A program made the position numbers and the translations under genes. A stretch of DNA of 64,000 nt from Phorcus lineatus (lineage: Eukaryota; Mollusca; Gastropoda; Trochida; Trochidae). Of this stretch, positions 23,408 through 35,681 are shown piece by piece. Numbering within the stretch: the first letter of the stretch is position 1; each line of letters opens with the position of its first letter. The DNA is taken from contig OV121091.1 of the NCBI GenBank assembly GCA_921293015.1, forward strand, positions 7,717,755 through 7,781,754, given 5' to 3'. The notes under the pieces were generated by a model, which saw only the letters and a list, made by a program, of their open reading frames with translations, was not told the DNA's origin and did no database searches.

Positions 23408-23576
23408 TCATTCATGACATTGTTAGAGTCAATCTTAACATTAACATATCATATAATGTTTCCATAATTAGACAGTGAATGGATCAGCGAACAAGCTGTT
23501 ACCTTAGCACAATACTATATATACATATCTTTTCAAAAATACATATCAAACAATCATAAACATGCATGAATGTAGT

Positions 23577-25062
23577 CGTACAATAATAATAATAATAAAT
23601 ATAGTCGCAAGCGACGACAAAAGGATTCAGCACATAAAAAGCACATTCAGTACAAACATAGTGATGTTAGCCAGCTTCCCTGAAAATTTCATGAAGATTG
23701 GTGCATGCATTAAGCTACAGCAGCAAGTTTCATCTGACCTTATCTGCTAGGCATACTGCGGTTTTTGCAAAGAAGTGCTCAGAAAAAAATATGAACAAAA
23801 TTGCAAATGTTCCGAGATAACTTTTCTCCCCACTCCTTCAGCTATGATATATGTGAGTTTTAGCTCTTAGATGCAGGTATCTTCAGAGAAGAAGATTCTC
23901 AAAGATGCATTTCAAAAATTCAATAAAAACAATATGCCGGCGAAACTATTGATGCTGGGAATTTGCCATGATTTACTTTTTTGCTCCAAATGTAATTACC
24001 TATCGTTTAAATTAAGTTGCAAGTCTCTAAGTGCATTTTGAAAAAAATTCCCATGTTATTTTTTCGAACTTTGAGTGGTACTGAGCCTTTAACGCTTAAT
24101 CTGATTAAGCCCAAAAGCTTCATGGATCTTCTCCTCATGAAGCTCTATCAGACTGCAAAGTTTGGCTGCAATCGCTTTAGCCGTTTGGGCTGAATCGTGT
24201 TCACAAGAATCGTGGAATAATGACAAGCGATTTCTGGAACCAAAAAAATGATAATGCGAAAAAAATATAATTATTATGAATTCGTCATGATTGACTTTTT
24301 TGTTTGTTCTGTTATGACGGTTCATTCAAAACAAGTTTCAAGTCCTTAGGTGCATTTTGAAAAAATACCCCATGTTAATTTTTTTAAAACATATTTTTGC
24401 TTTTTTTGATCGTTTATTGTGAATGAAAATGACTGTTCGCGACCAATGTTTTTAATGATTTGTAAAGTGTACATAGTGATCTGACCTTTCTGAAAAAATG
24501 GTGCAGTTGTGAGTCTAACTTTTTGAGTTATCGCCCTTTGAACATGGTCACAGGAGCAAAGTCGCCCGTTTTTGAAGGGTTGCAGAAAAAAAAGTATTAA
24601 CAAATATGCAAATGTTCCAAGATAAGATTTCTCCCCACTCCTTCAGCTATGATATATGTGAGTTTCATCTCTTAATTACATGTATCTTCAGAGAAGAAGA
24701 TTTTCAAAGATGCACAGGGTCCGGAAGTTTCAACTAGTCAAGAAAAAGCAATATGGCGGCGAAACTATGCATGCTAGGAATTTGCAATGATTTACTTTTT
24801 TGCTCCAAATGTAATTACCTATCGTTTAAAACAAGTTGCAAGTCTCTAGGTGCATTTTGAAAACATTTCCAATGTTAATTTTTCGGACTTTGGATGGTAC
24901 TGTGCCTTTAACGCTTAATTCGATTAAGCCCAAAAGCTTCATGGATCTTCTCCTCATGAAGCTCTGCCAGACTGGCAAGTTTGGCTGTAATAGCTTTAGC
25001 CGTTTTGGCTAAATCCCCGCCACAAAATCGGTGGAAGAAAAATAATAATAATAATAATAATA
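23577..25062 (+). repeat. Long module 1 of the TAA block, with 5' tract and hairpin
   Basis: It starts with (AAT)n, then a GTCGCAAGCGAC hairpin near 23605. Two partial cycles of the common long unit follow, each with TCCCCACTCCTTCAGCTATG and GATTTACTTTTTTGCTCCAA. It closes with (AAT)n at about 25040-25062. Confidence 0.65.
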
Positions 25063-26489
25063 ACTAGGACTGCCAAGGCAGTACTTAGGTCTTCAAGATT
25101 TCCTGCTTGAACTTCATACAGTGTTAGAGCTTAAAATGCTTCTTTGTGTTAGTGGTAAAGGGAGAGTGAAATTGGGACCAAATGTCATAAGCAAACTCTG
25201 ATTTTTGCAAAGAAGTTGATAGTGCGGAAAAACTATGCTAGTCATGAATTTGTCATGATTTACTTTTTTGTTTGTACTGTTATGACGCTTCATTCAAAAC
25301 AATTGTTTTCCTTCAACTGTTTGCAATTTAACCCTTGGGGTCAGGAATTTGCAAAAAGTCAAATGAAGCTAGATGGCGGCCAAACTATGCATGCTTCAAA
25401 TTCGCCGTGATTTGCTTTTTTGCTCGTGATGTAATTGCCTATAGTTTAAATCAAGTTGCAAGTCTCTAAGTGCATTTTGAAAAAAATTCCCATGTTAATT
25501 TTTCGAACTTTAGATCGTACTGTGCCTTTAACACTTAAGCCGAATAAGCCCAAAAGCTTATTGTGGCTTTGTCTCATGCAGTTCTATCAGACTGACAAGT
25601 TTGGCTGTAACAGCTTGAGCGGTTTTGGCTGAATCGTGTTCACAAGAATTGTGGAATGTTGAAAACCATTTTCTGGAACAAATAAGTTGATATTGTGCAA
25701 AAACTATCATACTTATGAAATCGTCATGATTGACTTTTTTGTTTATACTGTTAGTACGCTTCTTTCAAAACAAGTTTCAGGTCTCTAAGTGCATTTTGTA
25801 AAAATAGTCCATGTTAATTATTTTTCAACATATTTGTGCGATATTTGATCGTTTTTTGTGAACGGAAATGACTGTTCGCAATCGATGTTTTTATTGATTT
25901 GTAAAGTGTACAAAGTGATCTTACACTCCAGTGAATATGGTGCAATTGTGAGTCCAACTTTTTGAGTAATTGCCCCTTGAACATTGTCACACGAGCTAAG
26001 TCGCCCGACTTTGAAGGGTTGCAGAAAAAAAAGTATTAACAAATATGCAAATGTTGCTCTATTACTTTTTTCGCCACTCCTTCAGGTATGACATATGTGA
26101 GTTTCAGCTCTTAGATGCATGTATCTTCAGAGGAGAAGATTGTCAAAGATGCTTAGGTTGCGAAAATGCAAAAAAGTCAAATAGAGCAATATGGCGGCGC
26201 AAGTATGCAAGCTACGAATTCGCCATGATTTACTTTTTTGCTTCAAATGTAATTGCGCATCTTTTAAAAAAAGTTGCAAGTCTCTAACTTTATTTTGAAA
26301 AAATTTTCAATGTTAATTTTTGAAAGTTTGAGTGGTACTGTGCCTTTAACGCATGATCCGATCAAGCTGAAAAGCTTCGCCTGTCTATTCCTCAGTAAGG
26401 GCAATCAGCTCGCCAAATTTGGCTGAATTTGCATCAGTAGTTTTGGCTGAATCCTATTCACAAAAAAAGTACAAATAATAATAATAATA
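25063..26489 (+). repeat. Long module 2 of the TAA block
   Basis: It opens with ACTAGGACTGCCAAGGCAGT, whose GACTGCCAAGGCAGT is a small hairpin, then CTTAGGTCTTCAAGA. It closes with CACAAAAAAAGTACAAATAA and (TAA)n. The same opening recurs at 26490, 29551, 31033 and 31659. Confidence 0.7.
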
Positions 26490-27440
26490 ACTAGGACTGC
26501 CAAGGCAGTACTTAGGTCTTCAAGACTTCCTGCTTGAACTTCACACAGTGTTTGACCTGCGCATGCTTTTTTGTTTTAGTGGTGAACGGTTAGTTAAAAT
26601 TGAACCCAATCTCATAAGCAAAGTGTGATTATTGCAAAGAAGTTGAAAATGCGGAAAAACTATGCTAGTGAGGAATTTGTCAGGATTGACTTTTTTGTAT
26701 GTACAGTTATGACGCTTCATTCAAAACAAGTTTCAAGTGTCTAGGTGCATTTTGAAAAATTACCCCATGTTAAAGTTTGGTCAAAAGATTTCTGCCGATT
26801 TCGATCGTTAATTGTGAAAAACTTGACCTTGTTCGCGAATCAGGTTTGAACAGTTTCGTCAAGAGCACATACAGGTCTTGCATTCCTGAAACAATGGTGC
26901 AATTGTGAGTCTAACTTTTTGAGTTATCGCCCCTTGAACATGGTCACACGAGCTATGTTGCTCGAGTTTGAAGGGTTGCTGAGCAAAAAGTTTTAATGTT
27001 ATGACCTTGAAAAAGTCAAATTCAAAATTACAATGCTTCAGGTACATTGAGTGTGAATTTCAGCTCTTAGATGCAAGTATCTTCAGAGAAGAAGATTGTC
27101 AAAGATGCACGGGGTCCGAAAATGCCAAAAAGTCAAATAAAGCAAAATGGCGGCGCAAGTATGCATGCTACGAATTCACCATGATTTACTTTTTTGCTGC
27201 AAATGTAATTGCCCATCTTTTAAAACAAGTTGCAAGTCTGTAAGTGCATTTTGAAAAAATTTTCAATGTTAATTTTTGAAAATTTGAGTGGTACTGTGCC
27301 TTTAACGCATGATCCGATCAAGCTCAAAAGCTTCGCACGACTATTCCTCAGTAAGGGCTATCAGCTTGTAAAATTTGGTCGAATTTGAAGCAGCCGTTTT
27401 GGCTGAATCCGATTCACAAAAAAAGTACAAATAATAATAA
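26490..27440 (+). repeat. Long module 3 of the TAA block
   Basis: It has the same opening and closing sequences as module 2 but is about 480 bp shorter. The middle joins parts of the common unit that are separate in other copies, which suggests deletion or recombination between homologous units. Confidence 0.65.
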
Positions 27441-27756
27441 TAAGAACTTGAAGAAATCGGATCATAACAATAGGTCTTCCAGACTTTGTCTTGAAGACCT
27501 AATAAGAACTTGAAGAAATCGGATAAAAACAATAGGTCTTCCAGACTTTGTCTTGAAGACCTAATAATAATAATAATAATAAGAACTTGAAGAAATCGGA
27601 TAAAAACAATAGGTCTTCCAGACTTTGTCTTGAAGACCTAATAATAAACAGGATAAAAACAATAGGTCTTCCAGACTTTGTCTTGAAGACCTAATAATAA
27701 TAATAAAAAACACGCCAATAACAATAAGGATTCAGCATTTCTGCTGAATCCTTAAA
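27441..27756 (+). repeat. Tandem run of hairpin units with TAA spacers
   Basis: Four copies of a 29-base hairpin unit (AGGTCTTCCAGACTTTGTCT plus TGAAGACCT) lie at 27472-27500, 27534-27562, 27611-27639 and 27664-27692. Each is preceded by GGATAAAAACAAT or GGATCATAACAAT and followed by AATAA repeats. A different hairpin (AAGGATTCAGCA...TGCTGAATCCTT) follows at 27726-27753. Confidence 0.85.
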
Positions 27757-29335
27757 TATAGTCGCAAGCGACGACAATGACAGGATTCGGCAAAATATGA
27801 GCAGGCGTGGCTCTTGGGGGCAAACTAAGTGCTTTTCCAAGTTTAGATAGCGTTTTGAAGAGATTTTCAGTGCACTGCAGTTGATTTAGCCGTATTCTGA
27901 AGCAAAATGACGTTTTGTATACGTTTTCAGTACGTAGCGAGACATAGGAGCGGAAGTGAGGTTTACTCGATGTACACGGCCTGCTGCCAGTTGAGGCAAG
28001 AAAGTAGCAACATCATAATGTAAGGGGTATCTGGAGGGGAGGCAGTAGAGGTTTGAAAGTTGAAAAAGGGTTAGTGTTTTCCTTCGGCGCGCGTGATCAG
28101 GTGCTTTGCCGACACTGGAATATAGTTCCCGAATGCTGGTACATAGGTTGAGGATCTTGATATATATAAATAATCAAGACTATGTCAGTCAGTCCGCTCA
28201 GATCAGTCAGGCAGGCTTTTTTGCTCGCCTCTCTGCCTGTCTGATCAGATTTTGACAGTGCTTGACGCACTTGTGTGCATTTGGTCATCTCGCGCACGCT
28301 GTCCATACGTCCAGTCGTACGGACTTCTGCTGCATAAAGCCATTTCGGCCTTCTCTAGACTGTCAATTACGTGATAATTCATAAGACATCGAAGAGTATT
28401 TCTTCAAACTTCTGCCCCATGTCGCATGTCTTGACAGGAAGGGTGTTTTCCTTCAACTTTTCAAATTAACCCTTGCTAACGCACTCAGCGAATCTTGCTA
28501 CAAGAGCAATGTAGAGTATTTCTGTCAACTTTTGCCCTTTCACACATGCAAGAGCGCATGTACCTGCATTTGAACATGTCACACGTCTTGACCGTTCTTC
28601 AATATTGATGTTTTCCTTCAATTGTTTGCAATTTAACCCTTGCTAACGCACTTAATTGACATATAGTATGATGCAAACTTTGACTCTCTCTTTTGAACTA
28701 AAATGACTGTTCGCGACCGATGTTATGCTTGATTCTTAAAGACCTTGGTCGTGTCTATCTCTCATGCAAATTTCATGAAATTCGACGGGTAGGTTTTTCA
28801 GTTATCTGCCCTTGAAGTTGGCGATTTTTGAAAATTCACTGACTTTGAGTGGTTACTGTGGTAAAAGTATTAGGAATTTGCGAATTCCAAGACAAACTTG
28901 TTTTAGACCAATCATTTAGCTGTGTAACTGTGTAAGTATCATCTCTCTACTGCAAGTAGCAGCAGTGTAGTGTCCGCTCAAAGGTGCATGGGGTCGGACA
29001 TTCCTAAAAAGTGCGTAAATTCAAGATGGCGCCCAAACCACGTGACTTACGAATTTGCCATGATTTACTTTTTTGCTGCAAATGTAATTGCGCATCTTTT
29101 AACGCAAGTTGCAAGTCTCTAAGTGCATTTTGAAAAATTTTTCAATGTTAATTTTTGAAACTTTGAGTGGTACTGTGCCTTTAACGCATGATCCGATCAA
29201 GCTGAAAAGCTTCGCATGTCTATTCCTCAGTAAGAACAATCAGCTTGCCAAATTTGGCTGAATTTGCATCAGTAGTTTTGGCTGAATCCCATTCACAAAA
29301 AAAGTACAAATAATAATAATAATAATAATAATAAA
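27757..29335 (+). repeat. Long module of the GTCGCAAGCGAC type, copy 1
   Basis: It opens with ATATAGTCGCAAGCGACGAC, then AATGACAGGATTC, and runs about 1.5 kb. Landmarks are TGCCTGTCTGATCAGATTTT near 28235 and repeated TAACCCTTGCTAACGCACTT words. It shares its last ~350 bp with the other long modules and closes in (AAT)n near 29310-29335. A second copy starts at 32624. Confidence 0.7.
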
Positions 29336-29550
29336 CAGGATAAAAACAATAGGTCTTCCAGACTTTGTCTTGAAGACCTAATAATAATAATAAACAGGAT
29401 AAAAACAATAGGTCTTCCAGACTTTGTCTTGAAGACCTAATAATAAAACACGCCAATAACAATAAGGATTCAGCAAAATTGCTGAATCCTTAATAATAAA
29501 ACACACCAATAACAATAAGGATTCAGCAAAATTGCTGAATCCTTAATAAT
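29336..29550 (+). repeat. Second run of hairpin units
   Basis: Two AGGTCTTCC-type hairpins (29351-29379 and 29410-29438) and two GGATTCAGCAAAATTGCTGAATCC hairpins (near 29463-29491 and 29516-29543) are separated by (TAA)n. Each of the latter is preceded by an ACACGCCAATAACAAT-like leader. Confidence 0.85.
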
Positions 29551-30990
29551 AACTAGGACTGCCAAGGCAGTACTTAGGTCTTCAAGACTTCCTGTTTGAC
29601 CTTCACACACTGTTTGACCTTGACATGCTTTTTTGTCTTAGTGGTAAACAGTAACTTATGTATGTGGCCAAATTTCAGTAGCAAACTGTAAATATTGCAA
29701 AGAAGTTGATAATGCGCAAAAACTATGCTAGAAAAAATATTTGACTTTCATCAAAATAAAGATCACCCTGAAATGCCCAATGCCTCAGCTACAATATTAT
29801 GGAGTTTCAGCTCTGAGATGCAAGTAACTTCAGAGAAGAAGATTCTGAAAGATGAATTTCAAAAAGTCAATAAAAGCAATATAGCGGCAAAACTATTCAT
29901 GCTACGAATTCAAGATGATTTACTTTTTTGCTCCAAATGTAATTGCCTATCGTTTCAAACAAGTTTCAAGTCTGTAAGCGCATTTTGAAAAAATAACCCA
30001 TGTTAATTTTTCGAAATTTGAATCCTACTATGCCTTTAACGCTTAATCCGATTAAGCCCCAAAGCTTATTGTGGCTTCTTCTCATAAAGCTTTATCAGAC
30101 CGGAAAGTTTGGCTGCAATCGCTTTAGCGGTTTTGGCTGAATCGTGTTCACAAGAATCGTCGAATAATGAAAACCTATTTCTGGAACAAATAAGTTGAAA
30201 ATGCGAAAAAACTATAATACTTATGAAATCGTCATTATTGACGTTTTTGTTGGTACTGTTATGACGCATCATTGAAAACAAGTTTCAAGTCTCTAGGGGC
30301 ATTTTACCCCATGTTAAATTTGTTAAAATGATTTTTCCCGATTTTGAGCCTTAATTGTGAAAAACTTGACCATTTTCGCGATCAATGTTTTGATAGTTTC
30401 GTCAAGAGCACATATAGGTCTTACATTCCTGAAAAAATGGTGCAATTGTGAGTCTAACTTTTTGAGTTATCGGCCCTTGAACATGGTCACAGGAGCTAAG
30501 TCGCCCGACTTTGAAGGGTTGCAGAAAAAAAAGTATTAACAAATTTGCAAATGTTGCTCTATTACTTTTCTCCCCACTCCTTCAGCTATGATATATGTGA
30601 GTTTCAGCTCTTAATTGCATGTATCTTCAGAGAAGAAGATTGTCAAAGATGTATGGGGTCCGGAAATTTAAAAAAGTCAAAAAAAGAAATATGGCGGCGA
30701 AAGTAGTAACGCTACGAAATTGCCATGATTTACTTTTTTGCTCCAAATGTAATTGCCTATCGTTTAAAACAAGTTGCAAGTCTCTAAGTGCATTTTGAAA
30801 AATTTTCCAATGTTAATTTTTGAAACTTTGAGTGGTACTGTGCCTTTAACACATGATCCGATTAAGCCCAAAAGCTTTGCACGACTATTCCTCAGTAAGG
30901 GCTATCAGCATACAAAATTTGGTTGAATTTGAAGCAGCCGTTTTGGCTCTATCCGATTCACAAAAAAAGTACAAATAATAATAACTCGGA
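29551..30990 (+). repeat. Long module 4 of the TAA block
   Basis: It opens with AACTAGGACTGCCAAGGCAG and closes with ACAAAAAAAGTACAAATAAT. The interior is the common unit, with TTTGAAGGGTTGCAG near 30510. Confidence 0.7.
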
Positions 30991-31000
30991 TAAAAACAAT

Positions 31001-31029
31001 AGGTCTTCCAGACTTTGTCTTGAAGACCT
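31001..31029 (+). repeat. Single AGGTCTTCC-type hairpin unit
   Basis: It matches the units at 27472 and elsewhere and sits between the tail of module 4 and the head of module 5. Confidence 0.8.
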
Positions 31030-31032
31030 AAT

Positions 31033-31658
31033 AACTAGGACTGCCAAGGCAGTACTTAGGTCTTCAAGACTTCCTGTTTGAACTTCACACAGTGTTTGAC
31101 CTTCACATGCTTTTTTGTCCTAGTGGTAAACACTAGTAACTTATGTATGTGACCAAATGTCAGTAGCAAAGTGTGATTATTGCAAAGAAGTTGATAATGC
31201 GAAAAAACTATGCAATTTAGGAATTCGTCATCATTTACTTTTTTGTTTGTACTGTGATAAGGCTTCATTCAAAACAAGTTTCAAGTCTCTAGGTGCATTT
31301 TGAAAAATTACCCCATGTTAAATTTTGTCAAAGATTTTTCCAGATTTGAGCCTTAATTGCGAAAGGAAATGACTGTTCGCGATCGATGTTTAAACAGTTG
31401 CGACAAGCCCACATATAAAGGTCTTACATCACTAAAAATGGTGCAATTGTGAGTGTAACTTTTTGAAAAAAATTTCAATGTTAATTTTTGAAACTTTGAG
31501 TGGTACTGTGCCTTTAACGCATCATCCAATCAAGCTCAAAAGCTTCGCCTGTCTATTCCTCAGTAAGGGCTATCTGCATACAAAGTTTGGTCGAATTTGC
31601 AGCAGCCGTTTTGGCTGTATCCGTGTCATAAAAAAAGTACTAATAATAATAATAATAA
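31033..31658 (+). repeat. Long module 5 of the TAA block, internally deleted
   Basis: It opens with AACTAGGACTGCCAAGGCAG. After AATGGTGCAATTGTGAG it passes directly into the closing third, so it is only about 625 bp long. Confidence 0.65.
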
Positions 31659-32623
31659 CTAGGACTGCCGAGGCAGTACTTAGGTCTTCAAGACTTCCTC
31701 TTTGACCTTCACATAGTGTTTGACCTTCACACGGTGTTTGACCTTCACATGCTTTTCTGTCTTAGTGGTAAACAGTAACTTGCCTATGTGACCAAATCTC
31801 ATAAGGAAACTGATATTATTGCAAAGAAGTTGATAATGCGAAAAAAGTATGCTAGTTACGAATTGGTCATGATTGACATTTTTGTTTGGACTGTGATGAC
31901 GCTTCATTCAAAACAAGTTTCAAGTCTGTAAGTGCATTTTGAAAAATTACCCCATGTTAAATTTTGTCAAAAGATTTTTCCCGATTTCGATCGTTAATTG
32001 TGAAAAAAAAAACATGTTCGCAATCAATGTTTTGATAGTTTCATCAAGTCAACATATAGGTCTTACATTCCTGAAAAAATGGTGCAATTGTAAGTCTAAC
32101 TTTTTGAGTTATCGGCCCTTGAACATGGTCACACGAGCTAAGTCGCCCGACTTTGAAGGGTTGCAGAAAAAAAAGTATTAAGAAAAATGCAAATGTTGCT
32201 CTATTACTTTTCTCCCCACTCCTTCAGCTATGATATATGTGAGTTTCAGCTCTTAATTGCATGTATCTTCAGAGAAGAAGATTGTCAAAGATGTATGGGG
32301 TCCGGAAATTCAAAAAAGTCAAAAAAAGAAATATGGCGGCGAAAGTAGTAATGCTACGAAATTGCCATGATTTACTTTTTTGCTCCAAATGTAATTGCCT
32401 ATCGTTTAAAACAAGTTTCAAGTCTCTAAGTGCATTTTGAAAATTTTTCCAATGTTAATTTTTGAAACTTTGAGTTGGTCTGTGCCTTTAACGCATGATC
32501 CGATTAGGCCCAAAAGCTTCGCACGACTATTCTTCAGTAAGGGCTATCAGCATACAAAATTTGGTTGAATTTGAAGCAGCCGTTTTGGCTGTATCCGATT
32601 CACAAAAAAAGTACAAATAATAA
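31659..32623 (+). repeat. Long module 6 of the TAA block
   Basis: It opens with CTAGGACTGCCGAGGCAGTA and closes with ACAAAAAAAGTACAAATAAT. The segment 31990-32600 is very close to 30360-30970 in module 4, so these two are recent relatives. Confidence 0.7.
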
Positions 32624-34030
32624 ATATAGTCGCAAGCGACGACAATGACAGGATTCAGCAAAATATGAGAACCCGTGGCTCTTGGGGGCAAACTAAGTGC
32701 TTTTCCAAGTTAAGATAGCGTTTTGAAGACATTTTTAGTACACTGCAGTTGATTTAGCCGTATTGTGAAGCAAAATGACGTTTTGTATACGTTTTCAGTA
32801 CGTAGCGAGACATAGGAGCGGAAGTGAGGTTTACTCGATGTACACGGCCTGCTGCCAGGTGAGGCAAGAAAGCAACAACATCAAAATGTAAGGGGTATGT
32901 GGAGGGGAGGCAGTAGAGGTGTGACAGTTGAAAAAGGGCTAGTGTTTTCCTTTGGCGAGATCAAGTGCTTTGCCGACACTGGAATACAGTTCCCGAATGC
33001 TGGTACATAGGTTGAGGGTCTTATTATATATAAATAATCAAGACTATGTCAGTCAGTCGGCTCAGGTCAGTCAGGTAGGCTTTTTTGCTCGGTTCTCTGC
33101 CTGTCTGATCAGATTTTGACAGTGCTTGACGCACTTGTGTGCATTTGCTCATCTCGCACACGTCGACCATACGTGCAGTCGTACGGACTTCTGCTTCAAA
33201 GAGCGAATTGGTCCCTCTGTAGACTGTCAATTACGTGCTTGTTCATAAGACATCAAAGAGTATTTCCCTCAAACTTTGCCCCATGTCCGTATACCTTGAC
33301 AGGAAGGGTCTTTTCCTTCAACTTTTCAAATTACCCCTTGCTAACGCATTTAGAGAATCTTGATACAAGAGCAACGTAGAGTATTTCTGTCAACTTTTGC
33401 CCTTTCACACATACAAGAGCGCATGTACCTGCATTTGGACATGTCACACGTCTTGACCGTTCTTCAATATTGATGTTTTCCTTCAATTTTATGCAATCTA
33501 ACCCTTGCTAACGCACTTGACAAATCTTGCTACAGGAGCAATGTAAGACTTCTGCACACGTTCCCATTTTCTTTTAAACAGGTGAGGGGGCATTTGGGGG
33601 GTGGGGAGGGGGGGGGGGGGGTCATTTCTGCATTTTATCACGCTAGAGTGTGTTTTCCTTCAATTGTTTGCAATTTAACCCTTGCTAACGCACTTAATTG
33701 ACATATACTATGATGCAAACGTTGACTCTCTCTTGTGAACTGAAATGACTGTTCGCGATCGAATTTATTCTTTATTCTTAAAGACCTTAATCATTTCTAC
33801 CTCTCATGCAAAAATCACGTAATTCGACAATTAGGTATTTGAGTTTTCTGCCCTTGAATATGCTAAAACGAGCAAAGTCGCTTGACTTTGAAGGGTTGCC
33901 TTTAACGCTTAATCCGATTAAGCCCAAAAGCTTATTTGAACCCCTTCTCATGAAGTTCTACCAGACTGCGAAGTTTGGCTGTTGTAGCTTTAGCGGTTTG
34001 GGCTAAATCGGGTCCACAAAATCGGTGGAA
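32624..34030 (+). repeat. Long module of the GTCGCAAGCGAC type, copy 2
   Basis: It aligns with 27757 onward, including the TGCCTGTCTGATCAGATTTT landmark near 33100, but has a shorter end. A purine-rich run of G (about 33592-33621) could form a quadruplex. Confidence 0.7.
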
Positions 34031-34235
34031 AAAAAAAAAAATAAAAAAAAATAATAAAACACGCCAATAACAATAAGGATTCAGCAAAATTGCTGAATCC
34101 TTAATAACTCGGATAAAAACAATAGGTCTTCCAGACTTTGTCTTGAAGACCTAATAAGAAGAAGAATAAGAATAAGAAGAAGAAGAAATCGGAGAAAAAC
34201 AATAGGTCTTCCAGACTTTGTCTTGAAGACCTAAT
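34031..34235 (+). repeat. Closing run of hairpin units
   Basis: An A-rich stretch is followed by one GGATTCAGCA hairpin (near 34074-34102) and two AGGTCTTCC hairpins (34124-34152 and 34204-34232). Homology to TIR element 2 resumes right after the last TAATAA. Confidence 0.8.
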
Positions 34236-35474
34236 AAATAGTTCTTGTATAGCGCAAAAATCTCCATATTTACTTGTTTTTTATATAATAGTTTAACAAT
34301 GGATATCGTCATCTTCACAGTGCTCTTATTACATAAATATTCTACATTCTGTTTTAAAAAAATACCGATTGGAACATCGTTGCATGCAAAATATTTTTTA
34401 CCCTATCCTATTGATATTTGAACCTTTGAAGCTTGGAATTTTTAGGACCTTAGACCAAATTAAAAAATGAAATGGCACCAAATTGTAGAACTTTTTTCGG
34501 GTTTAATATTTATAAATGAAATAGGTTTAGTCAAATTATGCACTGCAGGCTGAGATTAGAATGTGGCGACTTAATTGCACATTATGAGACATTGATAACA
34601 TTTCAATGCGTACTGTCCTGAGCTGGCCCCTATGTTGTCATAATCAATAGGTGCCCATTATGCAATCTCATTCATGTCAAGTTAAAATTTAACTGTCTCT
34701 CATTACACTTATTTAATTTTCACATTTGTGCATTTGACCCCTTGGTGGCTGTCGGCTTATATCAACGTCCTAGTACAATGACATAACTCATGGCATTACA
34801 CAGCTAATTATAATCAGTATATATCTTTTAGGATATACATTCAACCAATGAGAGGAAGAGAAACTTCTGTTATGCTATCCATGTTTATCAAATGTAGATC
34901 ATTGGAAAGGTTAACAAATCCAATAGAATTATTCAGGAAGTCGATTTCATGTTGCAAATTATTCATAGATTACTTTTTCTGACGCTTGGAATTGGTATGT
35001 ACTTTATCATTTATAATCTTTCAAATTTCACTTTCCATAAAGGCACGGAAAAGGTCCTTTTTCCCTTTTGAAATCAAATGAACTTATATGTTTCAATCTT
35101 TTAAAACCAAAGGTTTGTTATTATTAGTATTATTACTAGCAAATGAAATTCAATGCAAACATTTTTGTCTTAATATTTTTTTTTTCATAATGAAAATGTA
35201 TACATTTCTCTATCTCTCTTTTTTTTCCAAATGATGCAATATTCAAATTCATAATCATTGTTTCATTTCGTTTCAAACAAAAGTGTTTCATTCAATCAAT
35301 AAATGGTAAAATAAATAATAAAAGATAGCAATGAAAATAATAATATGCAGGATTTGATTTATTATCTTAAAATCAAAGTCTATATTTATTCAAAAATTGT
35401 AATGCAAAACTTCGATCAATAAATTTTTCAATCAAAATATTTTTTTTCAAAATGTTAATTGTCAACTGACATAG

Positions 35475-35681
35475 TGAGTGAGTGAGTAGGTGTTCAACAC
35501 CGCTTTAAAGATTATTTCACTTATATCGCGGCTGCTAGTATTATTGCAGGGAGAAAGCCTGCAACACCATTGTGACTATGCATTGCGGTGAAACCTGCGA
35601 GCATCGACTGGAACTAGCGAACCATGGATGGTACTGTGCTGAAACTCAGTGTAGCATTGCACCCAAACCTGACTGGTAAAA
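35475..35681 (+). repeat. SINE copy 3, with 8-bp target duplication
   Basis: It opens TGAGTGAGTGAGTAGG, continues with CAACACCGC and the TATCGCGGCTGCTAGTATTA core, and ends after GCGAACCATGGATGG...GTAAAA. TGACATAG flanks it at 35467-35474 and 35682-35689. It is the same family as 22438-22629, in the opposite orientation. Confidence 0.75.

Larger units (their letters stand above)
23577..34235. mobile_element. 10.7-kb nested block of (TAA)n-joined hairpin elements
   Basis: This block is absent at the matching position of the inverted copy of TIR element 2 (around 55740). It consists almost wholly of repeated modules that abut at (AAT)n/(TAA)n tracts. Long modules share words such as AATGGTGCAATTGTGAGTCT, TTTGAAGGGTTGCAG, GATTTACTTTTTTGCTCCAA and GTGCATTTTGAAAAA. 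Many end GCCGTTTTGGCTGAATC...CACAAAAAAAGTACAAATAATAAT. Short modules are little more than a hairpin and a TAA tail. No coding frame of weight is present. The (TAA)n ends suggest retrotransposition by an I-clade-like or other TAA-tailed LINE, but the family is not recognised. Confidence 0.7.
21465..35474. mobile_element. TIR element family 2, old partial copy, split by two large insertions
   Basis: Segments 21465-22437, 23408-23576 and 34236-35474 match, in reverse order and orientation, the whole copy at about 56955 down to 54480. Landmarks include AGCTTTCTATAAAAT near 21900 (56590), CATGACATTG at 23413 (55895), and CATCTTCACA...CTCTTATTACAT near 34310 (55630). Everything between these segments is absent from the whole copy and was inserted later. 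The outer few hundred bases of the element are missing or too diverged to see. No protein is coded. Confidence 0.75.

Noticed and set aside
27441-27756. CRISPR-like look: near-identical short palindromic repeats with spacers
   Set aside because: Spacers are mostly TAA tracts and shared leaders, not unique sequences, and the setting is a eukaryotic nuclear genome.
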